A stretch of 64,000 nucleotides of DNA from Malania oleifera (lineage: Eukaryota; Streptophyta; Magnoliopsida; Santalales; Ximeniaceae): positions 72,633,348 to 72,697,347 of the forward strand of contig NC_080427.1 of assembly GCF_029873635.1 (NCBI RefSeq), in the 5' to 3' direction. Each line of letters starts with the position of its first letter. The first letter of the stretch is position 1. The notes under the pieces are model-generated. The model did no database searches. It was not told the DNA's origin and saw nothing but the letters and a program-made list of their open reading frames with translations. Below, piece after piece: positions 34,601 through 46,300 of the stretch. The position numbers were made by a program, and so were the translations under genes.

Positions 34601-34680
34601 GCGTAGGATTTACATTGTTTTAAGTTTTGTTGCGAAAATCTCAAAAATCCTAGAAACTAAATCTGAACTGTGTTCAGTAA
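31603..34680 (+). mobile_element. Gypsy LTR, 3'-truncated, split by a solo LTR
   Basis: It starts TGTAGAGACTCAG at 31603, matching the family of the 14759-16800 LTR. Its own pieces are 31603-31784 and 34117 to about 34680. The TCGTCGACGA cluster is split by the inserted solo LTR (four words at about 31696-31770, four at 34142-34210). CTATAAATAAGG (about 34230) is its TATA box, followed by a CT-rich leader. It fades out near 34680 without a terminal CA or the TAGCG duplication, so a deletion removed its 3' end. Confidence 0.75.
31785..34111 (+). mobile_element. Solo LTR, Gypsy-like, perfect TSD GAGAG
   Basis: It starts TGTGATGACCC and ends GTTGGGGTGTTACA; GAGAG is present at 31780-31784 and 34112-34116. 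It is 2327 bp. It landed inside the palindromic-word cluster of the host Gypsy LTR. No TCGTCGACGA cluster of its own is seen, so it belongs to a different family, closer to 2280-6963. A long A/T-rich stretch (32280-32460) and a GGTCGGCCGGCC motif near 33355 are present. Confidence 0.9.
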
Positions 34681-34689
34681 AAATTTCTT

Positions 34690-34912
34690 TTCTTATTTTA
34701 TTTGGGATTACATGAAATTTGGAATTAAACTGCATTCCCTAAGGAGACGATCTGATCCTTGGCCTAAGTATTACACGACCGAACTCCTATACTTTGGATA
34801 CTTCCGAACTGCTCATTTTTCGAATGAGTCAATACTGATTGCTATGGTCTTTTGACCTAAGAATTTTAAAATATCCAATTCACCCCCTATTGGGATTACA
34901 CCAAAAATCACA
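34690..34912 (+). mobile_element. Remnant of the SIRE-type 3' LTR
   Basis: TTTTGACCTAAGAATTTTAA, CCAATTCACCCCCTATTGGG and the terminal AAATCACA match the last about 110 bp of the 5' LTR (27330-27441). The upstream part is diverged or missing. It ends at the ATTGT target duplication. Confidence 0.8.
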
Positions 34913-35363
34913 ATTGTCACAATCCAAATATCTCCCCCTCCCTCAAAAGGAAGAAACCAATGAACATGTTATCTTTTGTTTATTAAATCATAAACAATAG
35001 AGGAATAACTAAGACATGGTAAAGGAGTTGTAAAAATCCCCCGAATTCCCATAAACTATGCTTCGCACTTGGCACATTATTGATACCAGTTCTCTATGAG
35101 TCTAGTGAACTAGGTTGTATATAAGAATTGCTTTGCAATAGTCCCAAATTCCCAAATTCCATGTTCACATATTCATATTTTAGAGTTGGAGCACCTCTTT
35201 AAGGTTGATTTAAGCATACTATTACCAAATACACATCCTTATGATGTGGGGTAATGGCTAGATATGAGGATTCAACATTGAAATTTCGTGTCCAAATTAA
35301 ATCAGAGAAGGCCATGTCAAAATCTCACTTAAAACATTACACACTTGCCATCATGGCCAAATT

Positions 35364-35438
<75 letters not shown>

Positions 35439-36760
35439 TTGGCGAGTTGCTAGAGTGAGGAACTCTTCATTGAAAGTAGATAAGTTGGTCATGAAGGAGG
35501 AGCAATATGCCATGGATGGAAGAGTCTCAAAGAAGATAAGGGGAGGCATCCTTGTAAGGTTCATTTATTTTTTTTGTTAGCCCAGCTAGTAAAAAAGGGG
35601 GGAAGTTGTTAGCATTGTCTCATATAGAATGACTAAGATTCCCTCTCCTAATCTACTAGCGTGTTGCACTAAACTTAGGCTAACTATTCTTACCTAATCT
35701 AATCCTCTTTAGCATGTGAACCAAGTACACCCTAACGAAATAATACATTACAATACTTTGGTTTTAGCTTGCAGGAACTCTTTCCAGCCGAAGACGCCTT
35801 TATCCTATCTCACAATCGGTGTCTTGTTCTTGAAGTGAGCTTGATTTGGAGGAGTTCAAGAAATAGCCTTTTGAAAAACATCCATTTACCTTCTAAAATT
35901 TCTTTAAAGATAAATTTGAATTTTAACATATGGAAGATTAAAAGGCATAGCATGAGCTCATTCCATGAGTAAATATTTTATTCCCAAACTCAATTATAAG
36001 CTCAAGATCAACTTAACTAAAAAAAAATCAAGCAAGATTTGAGAGTGGTGCACAACAAACCATTTGAAATTAATAAAAAATTATTTAATTGATAATAAAA
36101 AATATTAACTCTAAATATCTCGATCATTATGCTAAACTTTCAGCTTAATTAAGGTGCATTATAAATTATGACATATCTAATAAAATAAGTCTTAATCATC
36201 TTTAAATTTATGTTGAAGAATGCGTCTAAAATAAAAATATCGGATGAAGATTAATAACTAGATGTATAAAGATATACAATTTGTCTATTGAAAAAAAAAA
36301 TGCATTTAATGTAAGATTAAATTTAATGTCACGTCTAATGATAATTCAGGGCATCACATTAAATAATAAATTTTGTGTCTAATAAATACTACTCATGTAA
36401 TATTAAAGTTATCAAAATTTATTTATTTGAAAAAATAGAGATAGCAACTAGATCTAAAAAAAAAAAGTTCTAACATAAAAACTAAATTTTGTTAAAATTA
36501 GACATGGCGCGAGACTGCAAGGGCCTGCCTCGAGTTCCCAAATTGAGTTGTCTGGCTTCTTCAAATCGGACGGCTAAGAATCGGTCCCCACTTGATCGCA
36601 ACGCTTCTTTAATTGCCTGGCGTCCATGCCCCATCCAGGTGCGGGAAAACGTGACGCTCGCACCTACAAACGAAATGCCAAGCGCATTTAATGCGTACGG
36701 AGCAAGATGGCATTCCCGTAAATAGGTCTAAAGCCAGTGCCATTTACTCAACCGACCATC
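34913..36760. other. Intergenic region upstream of the CPL2-like gene
   Basis: No supported gene. It holds a 69-bp (GA)n microsatellite (35366-35434), which creates a false Arg-Glu-repeat ORF. It also has a purine tract AAAAAAGGGGGGAAG (35591-35605) directly before TGTTAGCATTGTCTCA, which could be a polypurine tract/LTR start of a lost element (low confidence). The stretch from about 36490 is less AT-rich and probably belongs to the promoter of the downstream gene. Confidence 0.6.
35366..35434. repeat. (GA)n microsatellite
   Basis: An uninterrupted 69-bp GA dinucleotide run. It lies about 1.4 kb upstream of the predicted CPL2 promoter. Confidence 0.97.
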
Positions 36761-36767
36761 TATAAAA
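36761..36767 (+). promoter_or_regulatory. Predicted TATA box of the CPL2-like gene
   Basis: TATAAAA lies about 300 bp upstream of the predicted start codon and is followed by a (GA)n-rich leader (from 36797) and a (CTT)n stretch (36903-36938), both common in plant 5' leaders. The transcription start would be near 36790-36800 (inferred). Confidence 0.55.
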
Positions 36768-36789
36768 TGCCATGGCAACTCTCCCATGT

Positions 36790-37059
36790 TTCAGTCTCCT
36801 GCGGAGAGAGAGAGAGAGAGAGAGCAACAGAAACAGAAGGAGTTCTCGGGGTGTGTGGAGTGAGATGAGAACCAACCGGCCTTTCCCATATCTCACAAAA
36901 TTCCCGATTCTTCTTCTTCTTCTTCTTCTTCTTCTTCGTCTTCCTACGATGCCTTTTGCAAGGCCGCCATCCTCATCATTTACTTAATGTTGTTCTTCTC
37001 CTTCTTCTTCTTTGAGGTTTCTGTGTTCTTTGCTTTGGTGTCCGGTTTAGGTCGTTGTG
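36790..37059 (+). other. Predicted 5' leader with a 40-codon upstream ORF
   Basis: The leader includes GA- and CTT-microsatellites. An upstream ATG at 36865 opens a 40-codon frame ending at 36987 (MRTNRPFPYLTKFPI, a run of nine Leu from the CTT repeat, then RLPTMPFARPPSSSFT). Its stop lies 72 nt before the main start. If transcribed it could lower translation of the main frame. Confidence 0.4.
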
Positions 37060-37332
37060 ATGATTCGTTTAGGGTTTAAATCCGTGGTCTATCACGGCGA
37101 TGTGTGTTTGGGAGAACTGGATGCTATCCCCGTTGTTAAGGACCAGAATTTCCAGTTCCCAAACAACGAGATTCGAATTCACCACTTGTCGCCGGTTAGC
37201 GAGCGTTGTCCGCCTCTTTCTATCCTTCAAACAATTTCTTCCTTCTCGGTTCGATGCAAGCTCGAGTCTGCTTTGCCTGTTGAACAGTCGCATTTGATCA
37301 ATCTCCACGCCTCTTGCTTCTACGAACTCAAG
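37060..37332 (+). CDS. CPL2: CPL2-like exon 1
   Basis: 91 codons from ATG 37060, ending ...CFYELK before the GTTTCC donor. The ATG is chosen because [12 protein letters not shown] aligns with the known CPL2 amino terminus. The frame is open upstream only through a GTG codon. Intron 1 is 95 bp (37333-37427, GT...TGTACAG). Confidence 0.88.
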
Positions 37333-40300
37333 GTTTCCGGAATATTTTCTCAGTTTCGAGTCCTTGCAGTAATTTTGGTTCAATTTTCTGTACAATTTGG
37401 TGATAGTTGTTTGTTTTCATTGTACAGACGGCTGTCGTGTTGCTTGGAAATGAAGAGATTCATCTGGTGGCAATGCCGAGTAAGCAGAAGAAGTTCCCTT
37501 GTTTTTGGTGCTATTCGGCACGAAGAAGTCTTTATGATTCTTGCTTAGGAATGCTTAATTTGCGTTGTCTTGCGATTGTGTTCGATCTCGATGAAACTCT
37601 TATTGTTGCAAACACAATGAAGTCGTTCGAGGATAGAATAGAAGCCCTCAAAGGTTGGATTGCACGTGAAACAGATCCTATTCGAATGTCTGGAATGACC
37701 GCTGAGCTGAAACGGTATGTGGATGATCGGGTGCTATTGAAGCAGTACACAGAGAGTGATTTTGTTGTGGATAATGGAAAAATTTATCAGGTCCAACAAG
37801 AGGAAGTCCCTCTGATATCTGATACCCATGAGCGAGTTGTTCGCCCTGTTATAAGATTGCAAGAAAAGAATATCGTTTTTACTCGAATTAATCCCGAGGT
37901 TAGATGATCTCCTTGATTCGTTGTCTTTAATGCAATTAATAATCTATTTGTGTGTTTTTGGTTATCATATGTGATTCTCAAAATATTGTTACTTGTGTGT
38001 TTTTGTTATCATATGTGATTTTCAAAATATTGTGATGTGTAAAATTTAAGGTTAATGAAGTGCTATATATTATTCATAAGGTACCATAGTGAAAGGAAAA
38101 TATAAAGATGGGAAGAGTGCATTGAGTGCTTAGTTTGATCATGGAAATGGATAATGATTTTTTCTTTGATTCATGTGTTGCATTGATATATAAGTTACTT
38201 GACGACTTCTTAGCTTTCTCAAGCTAGAAAGAGATCAAGTTTGCTATGCCATAACATTTGCTGTCTGTGTGCCTGTTTTAAGACACTTAGGAATTGAAGT
38301 GGTTTTACGGTGTGAAATTAAGTTGTAGGCTAGTTTACTAACAACTAAGTTTGGAAGTTGTCTTAGATTTAAGACCAACTTTGGAGGAAACTTCAACACC
38401 CAACTTTGCTCCTAAAATCATTTTAGTTCCAAATCAGTTTCCAACTCCAATAAAGTGATTCTGAGAACAATTTATTAGAAGCTACACTAACAGTAGTTTT
38501 GCAAAACATTTTGCAAAACGTTATCAATTTTAGTTGAAATCTGTCACAAACACGTTTGTTATTGAGTTTTAGGTTCTTATGTTGAGAGCTGGGGCTTATA
38601 ACCTTTCGAGGCATTGCATCATCCTTACACCCAAAGGTCGAGCGATTAAGCACATCGCACAACCTTCTCAAATGTTTTTCTTGCAACTCAATTTCATTAC
38701 TCTTAGATTCAAATGCAGATAAGCTGCGAAATAGTTTGTCTTCACTTCCTTCTGCTTGCTAAACAATAGCCTTCATGGATTTGAGGAATAAGGATAGGAA
38801 AGAAAGCAACCTTCTAATATAGGAATTTGGATTGTTTTATAAAATAATTTTCTTATTTTGAAAAAAAGGATTGTTATTTATGGAATATGAAAGACGTATG
38901 GTGGCAGGATTGCTAAACAAGTCATGCAGTTTGCTGTTTGTATATTTTTAGAATATTGATGTTTTGTGTGCATTGCCCCTTGGCTTGACTTTCATTGTCA
39001 ATTTAACTTCTAGTTATGGCAACTTGGTATTTGCACCTTGTTGATTTGCTGAATTTTTGGGGTTTAGATATTATGTAGCTACCACCAGCCAAGCAGTTTG
39101 AACTAGATGTGCTTACAGGAATTTGGCTTAAAAATATCGTTATGATGATCTTAATAAAATGTTAAACGATCATGATGCCTAACTGAGGAAGAGCCACATA
39201 TAGTTAGGTATTGAGAAAAGGGCCAGTGGAAATGGACTTACATGAGGTAGAAACTTTAAAGGGCCAAAAATATCGTTATGACGAGCTTAATAAAATGTCA
39301 GATGATGCTTGATTGAGGGAGAGCCAGATATAGTCAGTTATTGAGAAAAAGGCTGGCGGAAATGGACTTACATGAGGTAGAAATTTTAAAGGGCCAAGGA
39401 GTTATTGGGTTGGACAAATTTTGGGCTTACTGCAGGCTTAACAGACGAGCCATCTTCTTTAAAGGAGTGTTTCTGCTGGCCTGAAAGGAAGGGCGAACTA
39501 AGTGTTCTACGATGCTACTTGAGGAAATATAGGTTGATAGAAATTAAGCTGAGGGACAAAGTGTTTGTGAGAACAAAACTGATGCAAGATTTCGAAAATG
39601 CCCAAAGGACTAGGTGTTTTGTCTCAAGCTCCACGAAGGTTGTTGGACACTTATGACTTTGTGATGAAGAAGATGGACGAGGGCTTATATTAAAAGAAAA
39701 AAAAAGGAAAGTGAGTATGGAATCAAAAAGCCAAGATGAAGCATCTTCTGAATTTGTAGACAATGAAGGGTTGTTAACCTCTTTTGAATTTGAAGTTGGA
39801 AGATTTTTCAATTGAGAAGTTGAGAAGGAAGGGGGCTGGAGGGATAGACGAATTAGAAGGTTCTTGTCTAGGTTTGGGGGATAATGAAGGCTTAAGTTCA
39901 GGGTCTCCATTATCTAATGAGGTTTGAATTTGTCTTTGTACAATAACTTAGAGCACATGAGATGCTAATATTTTGATTGAATGAGTCTTTTGAAAAGCAG
40001 TAAAAATTTCTAATCATTGACAAACCCTTCTTTCCAAGCTCTCATCCTTGCATTAGTGCTGCAAGAAGAGAATTGGGAAAAGACATTTTGGAAGCAAAGC
40101 TGGGTAACATTGTGATTCTTTGCGAATCCTAAAGTAATCCTCCCATTCTTTTGTCTTGTCATTGTAGCTTTTAATATCAGATTTCCATAAGTAGAATCTC
40201 TGGAAATCTTAATACTTTTGACCTTCTTGGGGATGAGAGAGAAAACTGGGTGGCCTTGGAACTTCTTGATGATTTTGGTTCTTATTTTGATGGCTCCTTT

Positions 40301-43300
40301 TGGGGATTAGTTTGTGCTTAAGAAAGAGGGCATGGCATTGGAGAAGGGAGAGAAGCTAATAAATTGAGTAGAGAATTGGTTAGATTAGCTTCCTTAGCTG
40401 ATTATGAGAAAGGGGGTAGTTTTTCAGGGGTTAATGGTGTTGATGAAGCTTTTATCTTGAAATGTTAGAGATCTAGGGAGAGACAGATAAAATAAGGGAT
40501 TATTACATATTTGGTTAGTCGATTCAAGTCTAAATTAGTTGAGATTGATACTTATTTCTTTAGGAGTATCTAGAATTTCATATTCAAGGAGTGCATGAAG
40601 GAACCTCGGGGGAACAAATAGTCTGTATGTAAGATTGTGTTTCCATTTCTTTTTCCTTTATTAGTCTTGTTGAAGGTTAGGGGTCTTGGGAAGTGTTGAT
40701 TCACCTCTATTTGTGGCCCTACACTACATTTTAAGCGTCATAGCTTTTTTGAAGAGGTGGCAGTCTCGAATCAGGGTGTGTGTTTCTGATCTATCTTTCT
40801 CATCGATTATTACATGGGAACCTAAATCGTGGTTTTGGTCTTTAAGGGGTGTTAGGCTAGTGAACCTGCTGTCTGTCTTCCTATTTGTTCTTATGGTTGA
40901 TGCTTTGAGTAGATTAGGAGATAGGAACGTGGATATGGGATTTGAAAGAGGTTATGCTATGGTTGAGTCTCATTTATAGTTTGCAGATGGTGCTGTAATC
41001 TTCTTACATGATCACAGATTATTATTCTTTTTTTTTTTAATTATATTTTTTTTGAGCATTCTTATTATAGTTCATATTTTGGGGCAGGTTTCTGGGTTAA
41101 GAATTAATTAGGGGAAAAGTGGGATTGGGGCTATTAATATTAGTTCTTATAGGGTTTTGAAATTGTCATTGTTAGTTGGGTCTGGGGTCTTAGAGTTGCC
41201 TATAATGCTAGAATCTATATCTTTAGCTTTTGCGAGCTTCTGGTGACCAAGGTGGCTAAGGGCGCTTGGATGGATGGAATGGTGCTTTACAATGTGCTTG
41301 TATCACTCTTATTCAGATGTGTCTCTTTACTATCCCTTTGTTTGTTTATCTTTGTTGCCTGTTGGGGTTTTTAAGAAGATTGAGAAGTTCATCAGAGATT
41401 TTCTTTGGTTGGAGTTGGGAGAGGAGGGATGATTTGGTTAGATTGGAGGTGGTTTGTCAGTCTAAGGGGGAGGAGGGGATGTGCGTCTTGGTTGGAAAGT
41501 AATTTTCTAAAACACGAATCGTTTGGGTGTTATGGTGGTTTCCTTTAGAGGCAAACACCTTGTGGCACAAGGTTATTAGAAGTAAATTTGGCATGCATGT
41601 GAATGGTTGGATGCTAATTAGGGTTTAGGCGTAGAGTTCATCTGAGAGTTCTTGGAGTTCTATTTTACAAGCTCATTGTTTATTCTTTCCTTGCACAAAA
41701 TATAAATTGGGTGATGGATCTCTCATTCTCTTTTGGGAGGATATTTGGCTGGGGTTTTTTGCCTTATATATAATTTTACCTCGTTTTTATCAATTTTCCA
41801 TGTCTCATGATGCTTCCATATCTTCCTTTTTGATCTCTGATGGTAATCCTTGGGCTTTTTATTCTCTATGGAAAAATTGAAGTGGTAGGGAGGTAGAATC
41901 TCTGTTGGAGGATTGTCAATCTTCTAGCAAGCATGATGTTCAGGTTTGGGATTTGGATTCATCTTTATTTGATCGTCGAATTAAATCTAGTGTCATTTCC
42001 TCTCCGTTGTCATATTTGGAAGGCCAAGATTCTTTCTAAGATTAAAGCATTCACTTGGTTGGAGGTTCTTAATAGATTTAAGAAATATTGTTCCAAAGTA
42101 GGAGGCCTTTTGAAGATGTTGATCCCAGATCTTTTGCGATCTTCAGTAGTTCACTGTCTAGGTGGTGGAGCCTTGCTGTGATCTTCCTTTAGACCAATAC
42201 AACAAAGGTATCTCATCCTTCATTGGGTGATTTGCAGTTTTCAATATGAACAGTTAAATCAATCTTCAATGGTGGAATCAACTAGAATCAACTATGTACC
42301 TCGCCTTTTTACCCTTACACTTCTCAGCACCATAAAAAAATTCCTGTAGCTCCCATCCTTGCAAGTAAAGCCTAACATGCCTTTGCCTATTTTTGCGGTT
42401 ATAATTGTTAAGTTTTGCCATATGTTTGACAGTGTGTGCAAGATTTTCCATTTTGACTTAGTGTTGCCCGAAAATCCTTGGTGTAAATCAAATGCAGGAG
42501 GAGGGTGGAGGGGCAAAGAAATGAGAATTATCATGTTTATTTGATTGGTTGCTTTGTAGAATGAAGGGGTGCCCTGTCCTTTTTTCTTTGGACTTGAAGG
42601 GCAAGGGGGGTAAATTTTTCGTATAAAACAAAGAAAATTTGCTAGAAGAGAAAGATACTATGGTACATCAGAGGACATGGAATTGTCATCCAAAATAAAA
42701 GGAAAAAAACTAAGGAGAAAATGAAAATAAAAACTAAAACAGCAACACTCTCCAATTGCTTTATAAATCAATGAGCTGAACCCCTGGGAACATTCCAAAT
42801 GCAGAGCATGAAAAAATGCCAAGAAAAGAAGGCTATTCTACTCCATTTATGCATTCACATTCCTCCCCTTGAAAATTCTAGAATTTTGCTCCTGCCAAAT
42901 ATTCTGTACATTGGCAAAAATTGCACATCTCCACAATAATTGCACCAAAACACTTAAAACTTTGTAGAAAAAGCTTTTCAATGTTGCTGGGCAAACATCC
43001 AACTCCCCAAACAAATAAAAAATGCCTATGCTACATGGCCCCTGAGAAAGAACGAAGTAAAACAAGCAAAGTCATTTCACTACTGCGATAACAAAGGAAA
43101 CAAACATCTGGTGACAAGGCTTTCTTAGGGATCTCCTATCCTGGTGCCAATCCTTAGAATTAATCCTCTCTACTAGTAAATATGGGGGCAAATAAGATTT
43201 GCAATGTGTAAATGACGTATCTAGCAGGAAATAACTGGGGGCAATTGCCCTCTGTTGCTATACATGGTTTCCTTTCTGGGAAGTGGCCAGCCAACTTCGC

Positions 43301-46300
43301 AATCTTGGACCACTTGTGAACATGATATCCACAGCTGTTCCCAACTGGCCCACTGCTGATGCCACTTATTGAGACTTGCCTGTTGTGGTTGCAACAAGAA
43401 TGACATTATTAAAATATGAAAGGATTTTAGCCTTTTAGTACTCTTATTCACATCAAAAGAATGGCATCAATGCTCACTGACAGACACAGACTTGGTACTC
43501 TCACACCCCACTCATTGTTCACTGGCCTTAGTTTTACACTCTTACATGTAAGAGGGCCTTTCTTCTTTTTATATATGCTTTAGGTTTGGTATGTAACCAA
43601 CCACTTGTATTCAGGATGCCTCCTTGTCAGGTGACACTGAAAGCTTGCCATAAAAGGAGGTGAGGAATTTCTGGAGAGAAAAAGGGGTGTGTGCAATGTT
43701 ACCTAGAACATTCTTAAGGGGAATGGGATTGCAGTACGAAACAAGCTTTAAAATGTGGAATGTTAGGGGTATATTTATGTAGATATATTGGTGAAAAATG
43801 TTTAATGGCACTTGTATATTTTGGAGTGGATATTGAGGTTTTTCAAAATCAAGAAGAGATTTTCTTTTGTGAAATAGGTTAATAATCATAGAAAATAAAA
43901 ATGCTATGTTTGATTCCTGGATTTAACAAAACAAAAAAATGTTATGTGAAAAAAATATTGAATACTTTGCATCATTGGATTGACATTCCCGAACAAAATT
44001 ATAACACATTTTTTGAACTTTCTTATCAATTTGTGGTTTGCCAGGTTGTTAGCATTTTCAAGTTAACTATGGGTGGCTGTAGTGTGTGTATGAAAGAGAG
44101 AGAGTGATGCTGCTTCAGTGTATTCTTTAATGAATGATTATGTTAATGCGAACTGATTGAATCGGATGATAATTAAAACTGAACCCCATGCTGCCAAACT
44201 TTACGTAGCTTGGAGGTGCTAAATATTGGGACGCACGTGGTTCACTTGAGACGACATCTTTTTGTATGTATTACACTAGTTAATTAATCAGGCATTATGA
44301 TAATTTTTTGGTAAATAAAACTGCTAGTTAGGTTACTTATTTATCAGCTTATGATCTGTCTGCACATCCATCTCCTGGAGTTTTTTGTTCTGTTGAATTG
44401 CTCCCCCATTGAATCAATGATAACAATGTCAATTCGTAATGTGTCCCAGTCCACTGGCTTGGCTGTACATGTGTTTTCATTTGCAATTTAGGACCTGTCT
44501 CATTTTTATATAGTTATTTGTTTTGCAATCTGTCTGTAGATTCGTGACACTAGTGTGCTTGTGAGGCTACGACCAGCTTGGGAGGATTTGAGAAGTTACC
44601 TAACTGCAAAGGGGCGCAAACGATTTGAAGTTTATGTTTGTACCATGGCTGAAAGAGACTATGCTTTAGAGATGTGGAGGCTTCTTGACCCGGAGGCGCA
44701 CCTGATAGGTTCAAAGCAACTCTTGAACCGTGTAGTATGTGTTAAATCAGGCAAGGAGACCGTTTTAAGAATATTTGGACTTTTTCTTGTATTAAAAATG
44801 TTGCATAATTCAATACCTCTTTGCTGTTTACAAAATTTCAATACTCGTTGGGAACTTTCACGAATAGAAGTAATTTTTCAATTTTCTTTTTGCCATTTGT
44901 CATGTCAAAGTTGATTTTGAGATTTCATCATTTCTTGCTAGCATAGTTGATTTAGTCAAGTCTTTTGTTGTTCTTGACCCCATAGGCGCTAGGAAATCTT
45001 TGCTAAATGTCTTCCAAGATGGCATTTGCCATCCAAAGATGGCAATGGTGATTGATGACCGTCAGAAGGTTTGGGAAGAGAAGGATCAACCTCGAGTTCA
45101 TGTAGTACCTGCATTTACTCCTTATTATGCTCCTCAGGCCGAGGTACCGAATTCTGCTTTTTTGGTGTTATTTCACTGTATTTCATTGAGTTTATCCTGT
45201 CATTTTACTGAACTTGTCCTACTGTGTTTATTGGCTTAACTAGACAGCAAATGCCGTGCCAGTTCTTTGTGTTGCTAGAAATGTTGCATGCAATGTCAGA
45301 GGTGGTTTCTTCAAGTAAGAGCTGTGGGCCTTAAATTAAATTATTGTGGCACTTATTGAAAATGTTCTTAGTATTTGCATTGATGCTGCATGTATGTGTA
45401 TGTGCGCGTGTATGTATATATAATGTAATGATATTTTTTTGTTGTTATACTGATATGATATGCATATTATTCATGTTACATGTTCGTTACTTACATGTTC
45501 GTTATGTATTTAACCAGAGAGTTTGATGAGAGCTTATTACGAAGAATTTTCGAACTCTTCTATGAGGATGAGGTGGTGAGTTTACCTCCTGCACCTGATG
45601 TGAGCAACTACTTAATGTCAGAGGTATTTGAATAGAAAATGTTTCTCTCATTTTTCCAACCTCATGATGAAAACAAGGCATTTATTTCTCTATGGTGTCA
45701 TTTACATTTTTGCTGGAGGCCAGGATGCTGCTTTTGTGCCAAATGGGAATACGAATGCTCCCTTCTCTGAGGGAATAAGTGGTCCTGAAGTTGAACGGAG
45801 ATTGAACCACCAAACGGTAATTTCAATCCAGTCACTCACTAGTTTTTTGGCTTGTGCATTATGCGTTTAAAAAATGAGTAATTATCTCACAAAAATTAAT
45901 ATGCATTTAATGATATATGAGATGTCATATGTCCTGAAGGATGTATAATACATGCAAATATAACCTTCACCAAAAATAAAATTTGTACACAGAGGTAAAG
46001 GTTGTAAGTACTATACCTTTGAATGTATATTTCTTTAACAATTGAAATAGTTTATCCAAACTTAGAAAATTTTAAACGAGCGCACGCGCACACACATTTT
46101 TTGAAAGCAAGTATTACTAATATTGGTTAGCATTTATCAAATGTAAATTATTATTAGCTAGATACTATATGAGAGCAGCAGTTTTGAGAGTAATACAGTT
46201 GGAGGGTATATTAACATACACATTAATGATCAGTACAATTTAATTCTTTTAAAATGTATTTAAAATGGAATGGCTTTAGGCCTTATACATAATTGATTAT

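Larger units (their letters stand above)
17797..34912 (+). mobile_element. SIRE-type Copia element, degraded, TSD ATTGT
   Basis: The 5' LTR starts TGTTGATTTTATAAG at 17797, preceded by ATTGT (17792-17796). The 3' LTR ends GGGATTACACC...AAATCACA at 34912, followed by ATTGT (34913-34917). Between them are a primer-binding site at 27444, gag, protease, integrase, RT and RNase H, all decayed. The 17.1-kb span includes at least six secondary LTR insertions. The order PR-INT-RT-RH makes it Copia. The long LTRs, the coiled-coil gag extension and pol motifs fit the SIRE/Maximus lineage. Confidence 0.88.
37899..44539 (+). other. CPL2: Intron 2 of the CPL2-like gene (6.6 kb)
   Basis: Donor GTTAGA at 37899 and acceptor TGTCTGTAG ending 44539, phase 0 on both sides. 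It contains a plus-strand LINE remnant (about 39127-42200), a minus-strand LINE fragment (42840-43210) and a (GT)-rich end near 44080. 37899-39100 and 43211-44539 show nothing recognisable beyond AT-rich intron sequence. Confidence 0.88.

Noticed and set aside
35254-35580. 108-codon ORF with an Arg-Glu repeat
   Set aside because: The repeat is the translation of the (GA)n microsatellite; flanks show no coding signal or domain.
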